From contig JACKEH010000008.1 of the NCBI GenBank assembly GCA_020633125.1, forward strand, positions 62,001-126,000: a stretch of 64,000 nt of DNA, read 5' to 3'. The number at the start of each line of letters is the position of its first letter. Position 1 is the stretch's first letter. The position numbers were made by a program, and so were the translations under genes. This document shows positions 9,740-17,869 of this stretch, in pieces. The notes beneath the pieces are model-generated. The model saw only the letters and a list, made by a program, of their open reading frames with translations. It was not told where the DNA came from and did not search any database. The stretch comes from Sandaracinus sp. GTDB lineage: Bacteria; Myxococcota_A; Polyangia; Polyangiales; Houyiibacteriaceae.

Positions 9740-11473
9740 ATGCGAAGCGCGCCGTTGCTGCTGCTCGTGGCGCTGGGATTCGGCTGCGGCTCGAACGTGA
9801 ACGCGGTCGGGGTGGAGCTCGTCGTGGCGCCGGGACGTCGGGCGCCGCGCCTCCACGCGCACCCGACGATCGATCGCACACGCGTGGCGGCACGCTCCGT
9901 CTGCGGTCGCGAGGTGCCGATTCGCTTCGAGCTGCTCGGGATTCGTCCGGAGAGCTTCGCGGCCGAGCGCGCGGTCGAGGAGCTCGAAGGGATCGCGTCC
10001 GCGCTCGAGCTGCTCGCGTCGCGACCGACGTCGGAGCCCTTGCGCGAGCACGTGCGCGAGACCCTCGACGCGATCGTGGTCACGCACGTCTTTCCTCCGC
10101 CGCGCACGCGCGAGGTGCACTTCGGCATCGAGCCGTCTCCCCGCGACTCGCGCGAGCGGAGCCCGAACGATCGAGGCGTGCTGCGGGTGTTCTGGGCGCC
10201 TGCCCCTCCGCATCCCGCGCGCCCGACGAACGGGGAGACCGACGTGCTGCTCGAGTTCGGTCGCGCGCACTCGATCGCGCGCGCGCGTCGCTTCGCCTCC
10301 GTCGAGCCGGAGCAGGTCCCGCGCGACGCGTTCGTCCGCTACGCGGCGTACCTCGACGACGTCGGCACGCACGGGCTCTGGTCGTTGGAACGACGCGCGC
10401 CGCAGCGACGGATGCCTCCGGGCTGGCGTCGCGACCTGCTGCTGCGTGCGCTTCGCGCACACGACATGCTCGACGACGGTCCGACCCCTCGGGCCACTCA
10501 CCACGCGTCGGCGCTCGGTGCGCTCGAGCACGTGATCTTCAGGCTCGTGGAAGACGACGAGGCCGCGCCACCCGAGCTGACGCAGCTCGTGCGCGCCCAA
10601 TGGGAGTCGCTCGACGACTCGGTACGCCATCGTGTGCTCGTGCAGGTCGTCTCCACCCTCCCCGCCGCCGACTCGACACCGCGCACGCCCTACGGGGTCT
10701 CGCTCGAAGACTGGACGTCCCCGCTCTTGCGGCGGATTCGAGACGACCCCCGAACGGCGGACGAGATGCTCTGTGCGTCGAACGAACCGACGTGCGAGCG
10801 AGACCGTATGGCCCGCTTCGTCGCGCACCATCCTCGGATCGGGCCCTCGATCGTTCGTGAGCTCGCGTCGAGCCCGCCGCTCTTGGCGCGCTTCTTCGGC
10901 AGCGCGCTCGTCGCGCCCCGTTCTTCGCCACGCCCCCCGCTCCCGTGGGCCGAGCTCGCGCGCGCGCTCGACGACGACGCGCGCCTCGTCGCGTCACGTG
11001 CCCTCGCGGACGCTTCGCGCACGACGGGCTGGGCCCCGGACGAGCTCGAGGCGGGAGTCGTCGCGCTCTACCCCGAAGCCGGTCCCGAGGTCCGAGCCGA
11101 GCTCCTCCGACTGCTCGCGCAGCACGCACGCCCCTCGGACGACGAGCCACGCACGGTCCGCGCGGAAGCCGCAGAGCTCGCCTTCGTTCTGCGGCACCCG
11201 CACGGAGGGCTCGGCGTGATCGGGCGCGTGTTGCCCTTCGCAGCCGACGACGTCGACGTGATCGCGATCGTCGGCTCCGAGCTCGAGACCTTCCTTCGCG
11301 GTCAGGGGGACGAGGAAGAAGCCGTGGCATGGTTTCGCGTGATGATCGCGGCCGCGCGTCGTTTCGGCCCGCCGGGCGCGAAGTCCTTCGCCGACTTCCT
11401 CCGCGCCCGGCCGCACGTCGCGGAGCGAGAGCTCGTGGTGCAGCGTTGGCTCGCCACGCTCTCGCGCCTCTAG
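9740..11473 (+). CDS. Large helical-repeat lipoprotein
   Basis: A 577-residue lipoprotein starting at ATG 9740 with GGAG nine bases upstream. The signal peptide MRSAPLLLLVALGFGC ends in a lipobox Cys. The mature protein is largely helical, with the look of HEAT/ARM-type repeats in the C-terminal half (ALDDDARLVASRALADASR, YPEAGPEVRAELLRLLAQ). No catalytic motif is visible; an envelope scaffold role is an inference. Its TAG stop falls within the terminal inverted repeat of the MITE-like element that follows, so the present C-terminus may have been set by the insertion. Confidence 0.75.
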   Translation: MRSAPLLLLVALGFGCGSNVNAVGVELVVAPGRRAPRLHAHPTIDRTRVAARSVCGREVPIRFELLGIRPESFAAERAVEELEGIASALELLASRPTSEPLREHVRETLDAIVVTHVFPPPRTREVHFGIEPSPRDSRERSPNDRGVLRVFWAPAPPHPARPTNGETDVLLEFGRAHSIARARRFASVEPEQVPRDAFVRYAAYLDDVGTHGLWSLERRAPQRRMPPGWRRDLLLRALRAHDMLDDGPTPRATHHASALGALEHVIFRLVEDDEAAPPELTQLVRAQWESLDDSVRHRVLVQVVSTLPAADSTPRTPYGVSLEDWTSPLLRRIRDDPRTADEMLCASNEPTCERDRMARFVAHHPRIGPSIVRELASSPPLLARFFGSALVAPRSSPRPPLPWAELARALDDDARLVASRALADASRTTGWAPDELEAGVVALYPEAGPEVRAELLRLLAQHARPSDDEPRTVRAEAAELAFVLRHPHGGLGVIGRVLPFAADDVDVIAIVGSELETFLRGQGDEEEAVAWFRVMIAAARRFGPPGAKSFADFLRARPHVAERELVVQRWLATLSRL

Positions 11474-11636
11474 CAGGCTGCTGAAAAAGTCCCGCGCGCG
11501 CTTCGCGCGACCCGCACTCCGCCTCGCGCCATCCTCTCACGCTCGAAAATGCCCCACATTTCCTCGGTTCGAGGACGCGCGATTCGAAGCACGGGACCGC
11601 ACGAATCACATCACGGTCCTTCTTCAGCAGCCTGCT
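11472..11636 (+). mobile_element. MITE-like element with terminal inverted repeats
   Basis: A 165-bp non-coding segment bounded by AGCAGGCTGCTGAAAAAG on the left and its near-perfect inverse (CTTCTTCAGCAGCCTGCT) on the right; 17 of 18 bases match. Both ends are flanked by CTAG, either part of the repeat or a 4-bp target duplication. A degenerate partial second copy lies at 12793-12876. There is no transposase, so mobilisation would be in trans. The left end overlaps the stop codon of the upstream lipoprotein gene. Confidence 0.8.
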
Positions 11637-11672
11637 AGTCACCCTTTCAGCACTCCGGGGTATCGTTCGAGG

Positions 11673-12719
11673 ATGCGCTGGATCCTCGTGCTCACCGCTC
11701 TCTCGTCTTCGGTGCCCGAGGTCGCTCACGCGTGTGATCCCGTCGATGCTCCCGTGTTGTTGGCGGTCGTGGGAGGCGACTTCGTCTTCGTCGATGGGCA
11801 GAAGCTCACGCGAGTTCGTCCCGATGGCACCGTCGCGCTCACCAAGGAGCTCGGGTTCGTCTCACCGAACATCGCGCTGATGCCCGACGGGCGACACCTG
11901 CTCAATCCGGTCCCCGGCGGGTACACGGGCATGTGTCTCGGCGAGTACGTCGATCTGCAAGTGATCGACACGACCACCGACGCTCGGCCTCGCTCGCTCG
12001 GCGAGTTTCCCAGGCGTCGTGGAGTCGCAGCGCTGGTCGGTGAGATCACGATCGACGGACCGAGGATGGAGATCGCGATCGGCGCCTTGACGGTCGAGGA
12101 CGAATACCGCTGGGAGCGCGTGGACGTGACCTCGACCCACGCGACCAGCCGGGGACGCTTTTCGCCACCGACGGAAGAAGAGTCCGCACCCACCGCACCG
12201 CGTGCACGACCTCCGCTGGCCCGCTTCGGTCCGTTGACGGTCCACGCTTCGCCACCGGACTCGGAGAGCCATTGGGTGAAGGTGAGTAGCGACTCACGCG
12301 ATCTCGTCACCGTTCGACTCGCGCGACCGCCTCTCTCCGCGCGCTTTTCTCCGGATGGAACGCGCCTCGCGGTGGCGACCTACGAACGCGTGAACGAGGA
12401 CTACGGCACCGGGTTCGCCGCGCGTTTGGATCTCGTCGAGCTGAGCACGGGCGCGGTGCAGACGCCCGTGGGTGAAACCAGCGGCGTGAGCGGAGTGCAA
12501 GGGCGGGTCGCACTGCAGTGCACGCATCGCGTGAACGATGCCGAGTCGGCGCTGAACGTGCGTCGCGCGCCACGGTCGCGGGCGCCGGTCGTCGGAACCG
12601 TGCCGCACCTGACGAGCGTCGAGGTCGGCGAACGACGCGGAAGCTGGATCGAGCTTCGCGCGCCGGTACGAGGCTGGGCGTGGGCCGAGAACGTCGAGCG
12701 TCACTGCACCGTGCGCTGA
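11673..12719 (+). CDS. Secreted protein with C-terminal SH3-like domain
   Basis: A 348-residue protein with a signal peptide (MRWILVLTALSSSVPEVAHA) and no lipobox. Residues about 25-260 are strand-rich with a propeller-like motif (ARFSPDGTRLAVATYE). The last 60 residues fit a bacterial SH3b domain: LNVRRAPRSRAPVVGTV, a central WIELRAPVRGWAW and a final Cys. SH3b domains usually bind peptidoglycan or cell-wall peptides, so an envelope location is likely. The gene begins 36 bases after the MITE-like element, which may have displaced its original promoter. Confidence 0.75.
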   Translation: MRWILVLTALSSSVPEVAHACDPVDAPVLLAVVGGDFVFVDGQKLTRVRPDGTVALTKELGFVSPNIALMPDGRHLLNPVPGGYTGMCLGEYVDLQVIDTTTDARPRSLGEFPRRRGVAALVGEITIDGPRMEIAIGALTVEDEYRWERVDVTSTHATSRGRFSPPTEEESAPTAPRARPPLARFGPLTVHASPPDSESHWVKVSSDSRDLVTVRLARPPLSARFSPDGTRLAVATYERVNEDYGTGFAARLDLVELSTGAVQTPVGETSGVSGVQGRVALQCTHRVNDAESALNVRRAPRSRAPVVGTVPHLTSVEVGERRGSWIELRAPVRGWAWAENVERHCTVR

Positions 12720-13165
12720 GAGCTGCGGAGCCACGTCACGTGCAGTTCCCGCTCAAGCGGCGGTTGCAGTCGCAGCGACCGTTCCCGCAACAGGCATTTC
12801 CCCACATTTCCTCGGCTCGAGGACCCACGATTCGAAGGACGGGACCGCGCCACATCACGGTCCTTTGTCAGCAGCACGAGGTCCGCGCAGTTTGATCTTC
12901 GACCACATGCGGGGAAGCTGGGTGGATGTGAGGGGGAAGGTCAATCCACTCCGACGACGCGTGCCTCCCGCGGACGCGTCGAGTCCGGGCGCGCGCGTGC
13001 GCGAGAGGACGTCGTGAGCCTCGGGGTCGCCGCGGACGATTCGCAGGATCACCGCGTTCTTCGCATGGTCGTCGCGTCCAGCGCGCTCCGTGCGACGTTC
13101 GCAGCCGCTCGTGCGGCTGGGCGATGCTTGCACGGAAGACTCGCTTCGAAGAAAGGTGCTTGGCC
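12720..13165. mobile_element. Intergenic region with decayed MITE-like copy
   Basis: Bases 12793-12876 match the interior and right end of the element at 11472-11636 (CCCCACATTTCCTCGG, ATCACGGTCCTT), but the left half is missing and the right terminal repeat is degenerate (GTCAGCAGCACGAG). Nothing else in this 446-bp gap is recognisable; the upstream part of the duplicated segment shared with 15.4 kb begins near 13128. Confidence 0.7.
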
Positions 13166-13615
13166 GTGACCGACCCCCCCTCCCCTGAAACGCTCTTCGC
13201 GGAATATCGCGCGCTCGCGGCGCGAGCCGATGCGACCCTCGCGGACTGGCAGGCGCTGCAGAAGCGGGTGCGTTCGGCCAAAGCGGCGTGGACCAAGCGA
13301 GGGGACTCCGTCCGTCGCCAACAGCTGACCGACCTCCAGGGATATGTGACGCGCACCAAACCCGCCGAACCCCGAGCGCTCACCCCCGTCACGCTCGCCC
13401 GCGAGGTCTCCGAGCTCCGCGCGGCGATGCGCAGCGGAAGGGCCCGAGAGGCCGCCGCCACCGTCCGCCGCCTCTGGCGACAGCTCGCTGCGACCCGCTC
13501 TCATCGACTCGAAGACCCCACGTACGACGACGATCACGACGAGCTGCTCGACGGCGAGAGCGCACTCGTCGACATCGCCGAAGAGCTCGGCGTGCTGCTC
13601 GACGCGGAGGACTGA
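13166..13615 (+). CDS. Helical hypothetical protein, duplicate 1
   Basis: A 149-residue soluble, almost fully helical protein with an Asp-rich segment near the end (DDDHDELLDGES). The GTG start at 13166 is preferred because the near-identical copy at 15451 lacks the ATG seen upstream here, while both retain the GTG. The two copies differ at only a few residues and the similarity extends upstream to about 13128. No family recognised. Adjacent genes in both copies are minus-strand lipoproteins, suggesting the whole neighbourhood was shuffled. Confidence 0.75.
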   Translation: MTDPPSPETLFAEYRALAARADATLADWQALQKRVRSAKAAWTKRGDSVRRQQLTDLQGYVTRTKPAEPRALTPVTLAREVSELRAAMRSGRAREAAATVRRLWRQLAATRSHRLEDPTYDDDHDELLDGESALVDIAEELGVLLDAED

Positions 13616-13630
13616 GAGCGCCCGCCACTT

Positions 13631-13649
13631 GCACGGATCGAATCCGTGC
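13631..13649 (+). terminator. Hairpin after duplicate 1
   Basis: A perfect 8-bp stem (GCACGGAT with ATCCGTGC) and 3-base loop, 16 bases after the stop codon at 13615. There is no T-run, so termination activity is uncertain. Confidence 0.4.
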
Positions 13650-13662
13650 GAGCAGTCGCGGC

Positions 13663-13730
13663 GCTCGGAAACGACGACGTCCTCTCATGGCAGACGGGGC
13701 GCGTCGAGATCGCGATCGCGATGGACTTCG
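13663..13730 (+). pseudogene. Fragment of the 7676-type gene
   Basis: These 68 bases encode LGNDDVLSWQTGRVEIAIAM and align without gaps to 7999-8066, which encodes LGHDDVLSWQTGLVEIEIAR within the intact gene at 7676-8176. No start, stop or flanking homologous sequence remains, so it is a dead fragment. Confidence 0.8.
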
Positions 13731-13761
13731 CCGCCCGCTCCGGCGGCGCGTCCGCCGCTCG

Positions 13762-14181
13762 TCACCGGCATGCGTTCGCGCAGCGACCCTCGGCGCAGCG
13801 CACTTCGAAGAGGCAGTCCGGGGGCTGCGTGGGTGCCGGGGGCGACGGGCAGCGGGTGACGTCGCACGCGGCGCGCCGTCCGCTCGTCCAGTCGCGGTAC
13901 GCGGTCGACTGAACGACCGCGTTCATGTCGCGGAAGCTCCAGCAGCAGCCGTTCGTGTCGAGGACGCCGCTCGCCACGCACTCGTCGTCGCTTGCGCAGG
14001 AGAGCGGGTCGGGCGCGCCTGCAGCGACGTAGTAACCGTCGACGACGCGGCCGGCGGGCGCGGCCTCCGGCTCGGTCTGCTCCTGGCCGGTCGCCGCCGC
14101 TTCCTCGGGCTCGGCGGTGTCGGCCCCACCACCGCAGGCGACGAGGGTGACGACGGCGAAAGGGAGGAGCGCGCGAGGCAT
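13762..14181 (-). CDS. Small Cys-rich lipoprotein
   Basis: A 139-residue lipoprotein: signal peptide MPRALLPFAVVTLVAC with lipobox LVAC, a Glu/Ala-rich spacer, then a compact domain with about nine cysteines (SCASDDECVASG, NGCCWSF, CDVTRC, CLFEVRCAEGRC). The pattern SDDECV...GCC...C...GRC resembles small disulphide-rich secreted modules of myxobacteria; no function is assigned. A fragment of this gene (VVDGYYVAAGAP) also lies at 8514-8550. Confidence 0.8.
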   Translation of the reverse strand: MPRALLPFAVVTLVACGGGADTAEPEEAAATGQEQTEPEAAPAGRVVDGYYVAAGAPDPLSCASDDECVASGVLDTNGCCWSFRDMNAVVQSTAYRDWTSGRRAACDVTRCPSPPAPTQPPDCLFEVRCAEGRCANACR

Positions 14182-14276
14182 GGACGCATCCTACCTCCAA
14201 CGCATACCGCCGGGGCCGACGTTCACGCGCGGCCTCACCCTCCGAGCTCGGCGCATCGTGCTCCGGACCGATCGAT

Positions 14277-15326
14277 TCAAAGACAGCGCTGCACGAAGCT
14301 CGGCTCGCAGACCTCCCAGCCCGGCGGCAGACACGCGTACTCGAGCAACGAGCACCCCTCGTCACCCACGGGCCGCCCCCACACCGGCCCCTCCCCGCGC
14401 ACGCACGGCCCGGCCGGCACGCAGGCCACGTGCTCTGCCTCGAACACGCGATCGACCGTGGGCGCCGTGTAGAGCGCCTCGCCGAGCGCGTCCGTGAAGG
14501 CCACCGTCTGCTGGTCGAGGTGCGAGCGCATCGCCACCCCGAGGTGGCCGAACGCAGGCTCCGGCAACGCGTCGATCGCGCCCGCGGCGAGCGAGAGCGT
14601 CCCGTCCGAGAGATTCAGCTCGCGACGCAACGTCGCCACCGTGCTCCACGCGCCCGGCTCGTCCCACCCGCTCGACCCACCTGGACACCGATCGTCAGCG
14701 AGCGACGAGCTCAGCCGCGCGGACCCGCCGGGCGAGATGCCCCGCGCGAGGTCGAAGTCGAGCACTACACCTCCCATCGCATCGACCGTCGCGCGCACCT
14801 CGTCGAGTCGGTGCACGTCGTCGTAGGTCCCGAACAAGAGGACGGTGTTCGGCATCCCCAAGCAGTCGGTCGTGGGCGTTCCCCCGAGCAGGACGGCGGT
14901 GCGGGCCACCACGCGGGGAGACGACGCGCACAGGTCCACGCTCGACCACCAACCGCTCACGTCGTGGCGCCCGAGGGCCACGCAGCCCGCGTTCGACTCG
15001 CAGCCCTCGGCGTCCAACGACGAGCACGCGCACTCGATCCCGAACCCCTCGTCGACGCGGCCGTCGTCGTCCTCGTCGGTGCCGTCGCAGGTTTCGGCGG
15101 GAAGGCCGGCGTCCGGCCCGGCGTCCCTCGCGAGGTCGGCGTCGGCCACGTTCGCGTCTCGGGAGCCGCCGTCGAACGAGGAGGCGTCGAGCGAGGCATC
15201 CGAAACGGCCGCGTCGATCGCGCCTGCGTCGGACCGGTCGCCGCCATCCGTTCCCGTGGAGTCGTCGCCGCAGGCGACGAGGGTGAGCAGCGACAGAACG
15301 AGGAAGCAGTGGGTCGACGAGGTCAC
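14277..15326 (-). CDS. Lipoprotein with MopE-like metal-binding motif
   Basis: A 349-residue protein from a GTG at 15326; the start is uncertain because no good Shine-Dalgarno is present and the frame is open upstream. The signal peptide ends in the lipobox LVAC. A long Asp/Ala/Ser spacer follows (DAAVSDASLDASSFDGG), then one copy of the MopE-type putative metal-binding motif (TCDGTDEDDDGRVDEGFG). The remaining 220 residues contain several Cys pairs and a globular region I do not recognise. Likely surface-exposed. Confidence 0.75.
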   Translation of the reverse strand: MTSSTHCFLVLSLLTLVACGDDSTGTDGGDRSDAGAIDAAVSDASLDASSFDGGSRDANVADADLARDAGPDAGLPAETCDGTDEDDDGRVDEGFGIECACSSLDAEGCESNAGCVALGRHDVSGWWSSVDLCASSPRVVARTAVLLGGTPTTDCLGMPNTVLLFGTYDDVHRLDEVRATVDAMGGVVLDFDLARGISPGGSARLSSSLADDRCPGGSSGWDEPGAWSTVATLRRELNLSDGTLSLAAGAIDALPEPAFGHLGVAMRSHLDQQTVAFTDALGEALYTAPTVDRVFEAEHVACVPAGPCVRGEGPVWGRPVGDEGCSLLEYACLPPGWEVCEPSFVQRCL

Positions 15327-15450
15327 TCCATGGAAATGCCTCAGATCAACCGGTGTGCACAACCCTCCAGACGTCGCCATCGTCGGAGTCCTGTCGGGCG
15401 ACCGGGCGACGCTTGCACGGAAGACTAGCTTCGAAGAAAAGTGCTTGGGC

Positions 15451-15897
15451 GTGACCGAACCACCCGCCCCTGAAACGCTCTTCGCGGAATATCGCGCGCT
15501 CGCGGCGCGAGCCGATGCAACCCTCGCGGACTGGCAGGCGCTGCAGAAGCGGGTGCGTGCGGCCAAAGCGGCGTGGACCAAGCGAGGGGACTCCGTCCGT
15601 CGCCAACAGCTGACCGACCTCCAGGGATATGTGACGCGCACCAAACCCGCCGAACCTCGAGCGCTCACCCCCGCCACGCTCGCCCGCGAGGTCTCGGAGC
15701 TCCGCGCGGCGATGCGTAGCGGAAGGGCCCAAGAGGCCGCCGCCACCGTGCGCCGCCTCTGGCAACAGCTCGCTGCGACCCGCTCTCGTCGACTCGAGGA
15801 GCCCGCGTATGACGACGATCACGACGAGTTGCTCGACGGCGAGAGCGCACTCGTCGACATCGCCGAAGAGCTCGGCGTGCTGCTCGACGCGGACTGA
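15451..15897 (+). CDS. Helical hypothetical protein, duplicate 2
   Basis: A 148-residue near-identical copy of the gene at 13166, with the same GTG start and nearly the same C-terminus (ELGVLLDAD against ELGVLLDAED). The copies have kept their reading frames with only scattered substitutions, which argues for a fairly recent duplication or for selection on both. Function unknown. It ends at the hairpin at 15898. Confidence 0.75.
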   Translation: MTEPPAPETLFAEYRALAARADATLADWQALQKRVRAAKAAWTKRGDSVRRQQLTDLQGYVTRTKPAEPRALTPATLAREVSELRAAMRSGRAQEAAATVRRLWQQLAATRSRRLEEPAYDDDHDELLDGESALVDIAEELGVLLDAD

Positions 15898-15928
15898 GAG
15901 CACGAATCAGTCGTACTGATTCATGCTC
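15898..15928. terminator. Hairpin terminator between convergent genes
   Basis: A 14-bp stem with one mismatch (GAGCACGAATCAGT with ACTGATTCATGCTC) and a 3-base loop, followed by the pyrimidine-rich TTCCTTCTCTTC. It begins one base after the stop of the gene at 15451 and lies downstream of the convergent gene at 16050. Confidence 0.7.
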
Positions 15929-16049
15929 TTCCTTCTCTTCGAGGGGGCGGCGCGCAGGCGCGCCCCCGTGCTTTGCAGCTCGAGGATCCCATGGCCGTTC
16001 TCGAAGCGATGGTCGGAGGTCGACCTCGACGGGCTGCCGCATACGAGGG

Positions 16050-16592
16050 TCATCGGGTCCCCTCCGGGCCGAGCGTCCGAATCGTCCCCATGACGGAGAC
16101 GGACGCGCCGAGGAATCGGTCGCCAGTCGTGGGCACGGCGGGTGCGCTTCCCTCGATCACCACTCGAGGCTCGTCGTGAGCGAGCCACGCACCGGCGACA
16201 CCCGTGATCGCGAGCGTCGCGGTGATGACTGCGACGCGTTCCCACGGGACAGGTGGCCGCGGGCACCGCGCGTCGACGACTCGATCGTCTGGACGACGAA
16301 ACCGGACGCAGGCGGGCGCTCCGTCGAGCAGAAGCTCGGCGACGTCGCGCGGCGCCATTCGGTCGAGGTCGTGCACGTCGCGGTCGCACCGAAGACAACG
16401 ACGGAGATCGTCTCCTCCCGCCATCGTGTTCCAATCCTCGGCACAGGGCGTGCGGAGCTCGAGGTGGTGGGCCGGGGATCGACCCGCGATCAAGTCTTCG
16501 ACGATCGCGAGGCGACGCTTCGTGGAACGCGAGGACGGAGCGTCGAGCAAACGCGCGCGACGTTCCGCAAGCTTCGGGTCGAGTCGGTACAT
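16050..16592 (-). CDS. Cys-motif membrane protein (CxEDW...CxxC family)
   Basis: A 180-residue protein; the MYRLDPKLAERRA start is chosen, with upstream in-frame starts possible. Residues about 45-80 carry a recognisable but unnamed family pattern: PCAEDWNTMAGGDDLRRC, then LRCDRDVHDLDRM, then ACVRFRRPDDRVV. Proteins with CxExW...CxxC...V(Y/H)(N/D)L and a downstream CVRF block recur in myxobacteria and planctomycetes. A single membrane segment (AVITATLAITGVAGAWLA) follows the domain. The cysteines suggest a small zinc-binding or redox fold; the role is unknown. Confidence 0.7.
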   Translation of the reverse strand: MYRLDPKLAERRARLLDAPSSRSTKRRLAIVEDLIAGRSPAHHLELRTPCAEDWNTMAGGDDLRRCLRCDRDVHDLDRMAPRDVAELLLDGAPACVRFRRPDDRVVDARCPRPPVPWERVAVITATLAITGVAGAWLAHDEPRVVIEGSAPAVPTTGDRFLGASVSVMGTIRTLGPEGTR

Positions 16593-16772
16593 CGAGGACT
16601 GCGACCCCACGCACGCTCCGCGGTTCCCAGTCGCGGAAACGGTCATCGAAGGTCGCCGGCTCGCCCTCCGTGGCGTCATCGAAGGTCATCAGGTCGCCCC
16701 TCCGGGTGGCGGAACGAGAGCTCTCTTCGGGCCTCGTTCGCCGCGGAGAGGGGGCTCGGGTACGATGACGGC

Positions 16773-17051
16773 ATGTCCGACGCCGAACGACGCAACGCCG
16801 AGCGGCGCGCCCGGGCCGAAGCGAGACGCGCTCGTGGGGTCACCGTGGAACGCATGACCTCGCTCGACGAGACCTCGGCGCCGTATGCGGACGCGACGGT
16901 CGAAGAGCGTCTGACGGCGATGACGCGGTTGTGCCGGGCGGCGTGGCTCGCCACCGGCCGACCGATGCCACCCGAAGGACGAGAGCACCGTGCGTCCCAG
17001 CCGGGCGAGGTGTATTGGCCGGATCACGCGACTCGAGCGCGGGCGAGCTGA
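16773..17051 (+). CDS. Small conserved hypothetical protein
   Basis: A 92-residue protein with a very basic N-terminal helix (ERRNAERRARAEARRARG) followed by MTSLDETSAPYADATVEERL and a helical block with LCRAAWLATGRPMP. Short proteins of this second type are common in myxobacteria, often just upstream of a nucleotidyltransferase-like gene, as far as I recall; no such partner is present here. Fragments of the same sequence occur at 7575 and 8577. Confidence 0.6.
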   Translation: MSDAERRNAERRARAEARRARGVTVERMTSLDETSAPYADATVEERLTAMTRLCRAAWLATGRPMPPEGREHRASQPGEVYWPDHATRARAS

Positions 17052-17219
17052 ACGATGTCGGCGCTGGAGTTGCCGGGAGTGGCTCGAGCGCTTCGCCTGA
17101 CCACCTCGTGAATCGGCCTTAGGCGCTTCTGGCTGGGGCCGGCCGTTCGCTCGGATTGCCACTCGAGGAGCCGCCGGCAGAGCGCATCGAAACGACAAGC
17201 ACGGTCCTAGGCAACTCGG

Positions 17220-17771
17220 ATGCGAATCAGCCTTCCCACAACTTCATCCCTTCCGCTTCATACGCTGTTTCTCATGCTCTCCGCGTGTTCAGCGCACGAT
17301 GGAGGAAGCCCGACATTAGCCACCGGCGAATCGCCCGTCGCTGATTGTCGCGACGGCATTTGTGTCCGATGTGTGGTCGACGGGATACCGCATCGATGCG
17401 AATCAGCTGTCGTGAGGACTGGGTGTCGTCCCGCGCCCTTCGATTGCAGTGACGAGGTCAGCCAGGTTCTGTCGTGCGGAGCTGGGACGGTTTCCGTCGC
17501 GTCGGCCATCTTCTTTGAACAGCCCAACGACGAGCAAATCGTCGTCAATCATCTCGCCCATGGCGTGGCGTGCTGCGACGATTCCAGGTCTCGTCAGAGT
17601 GGCGTCGACCTCTTGGGTGTGGAGCTCGAGGACTCGGGATACACGTGGCTGCTCCGTTGTCTGCCCGGCGATGCAGATCCCATTCACTCGTTCCCGAGAG
17701 GTGAGGTCGAAGCATTTCTACTCTCGGTCGCGCGTCCTCATGAGGACGGAGTGGAAGTACTGATGTGGTAG
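17220..17771 (+). CDS. Lower-G+C Cys-containing lipoprotein
   Basis: A 183-residue protein with signal peptide MRISLPTTSSLPLHTLFLML and lipobox LSAC. The mature part has about ten cysteines (DCRDGICVRCVVDG, CRPAPFDCSDE, VACCDDS, WLLRCLPGD). Codon use is visibly less G+C-biased than the neighbours, including many A/T third positions, which points to recent acquisition. No family recognised. Confidence 0.7.
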   Translation: MRISLPTTSSLPLHTLFLMLSACSAHDGGSPTLATGESPVADCRDGICVRCVVDGIPHRCESAVVRTGCRPAPFDCSDEVSQVLSCGAGTVSVASAIFFEQPNDEQIVVNHLAHGVACCDDSRSRQSGVDLLGVELEDSGYTWLLRCLPGDADPIHSFPRGEVEAFLLSVARPHEDGVEVLMW

Positions 17772-17869
17772 GCGTCATGGTCCGCGTACTGGACAAGAAC
17801 CTGACGCGGTTCATGGGGAGGTCATCGAACGGTCCTCCGAGAGACGCGAGGCTTGGCCCCGAGGCCGCG

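Noticed and set aside
15907..16689. An alternative 260-codon minus-strand frame overlapping the CxEDW-type gene
   Set aside because: It is Arg/Ser/Pro-rich without motifs, while the frame at 16050-16592 carries the conserved Cys and CVRF blocks and a membrane segment.
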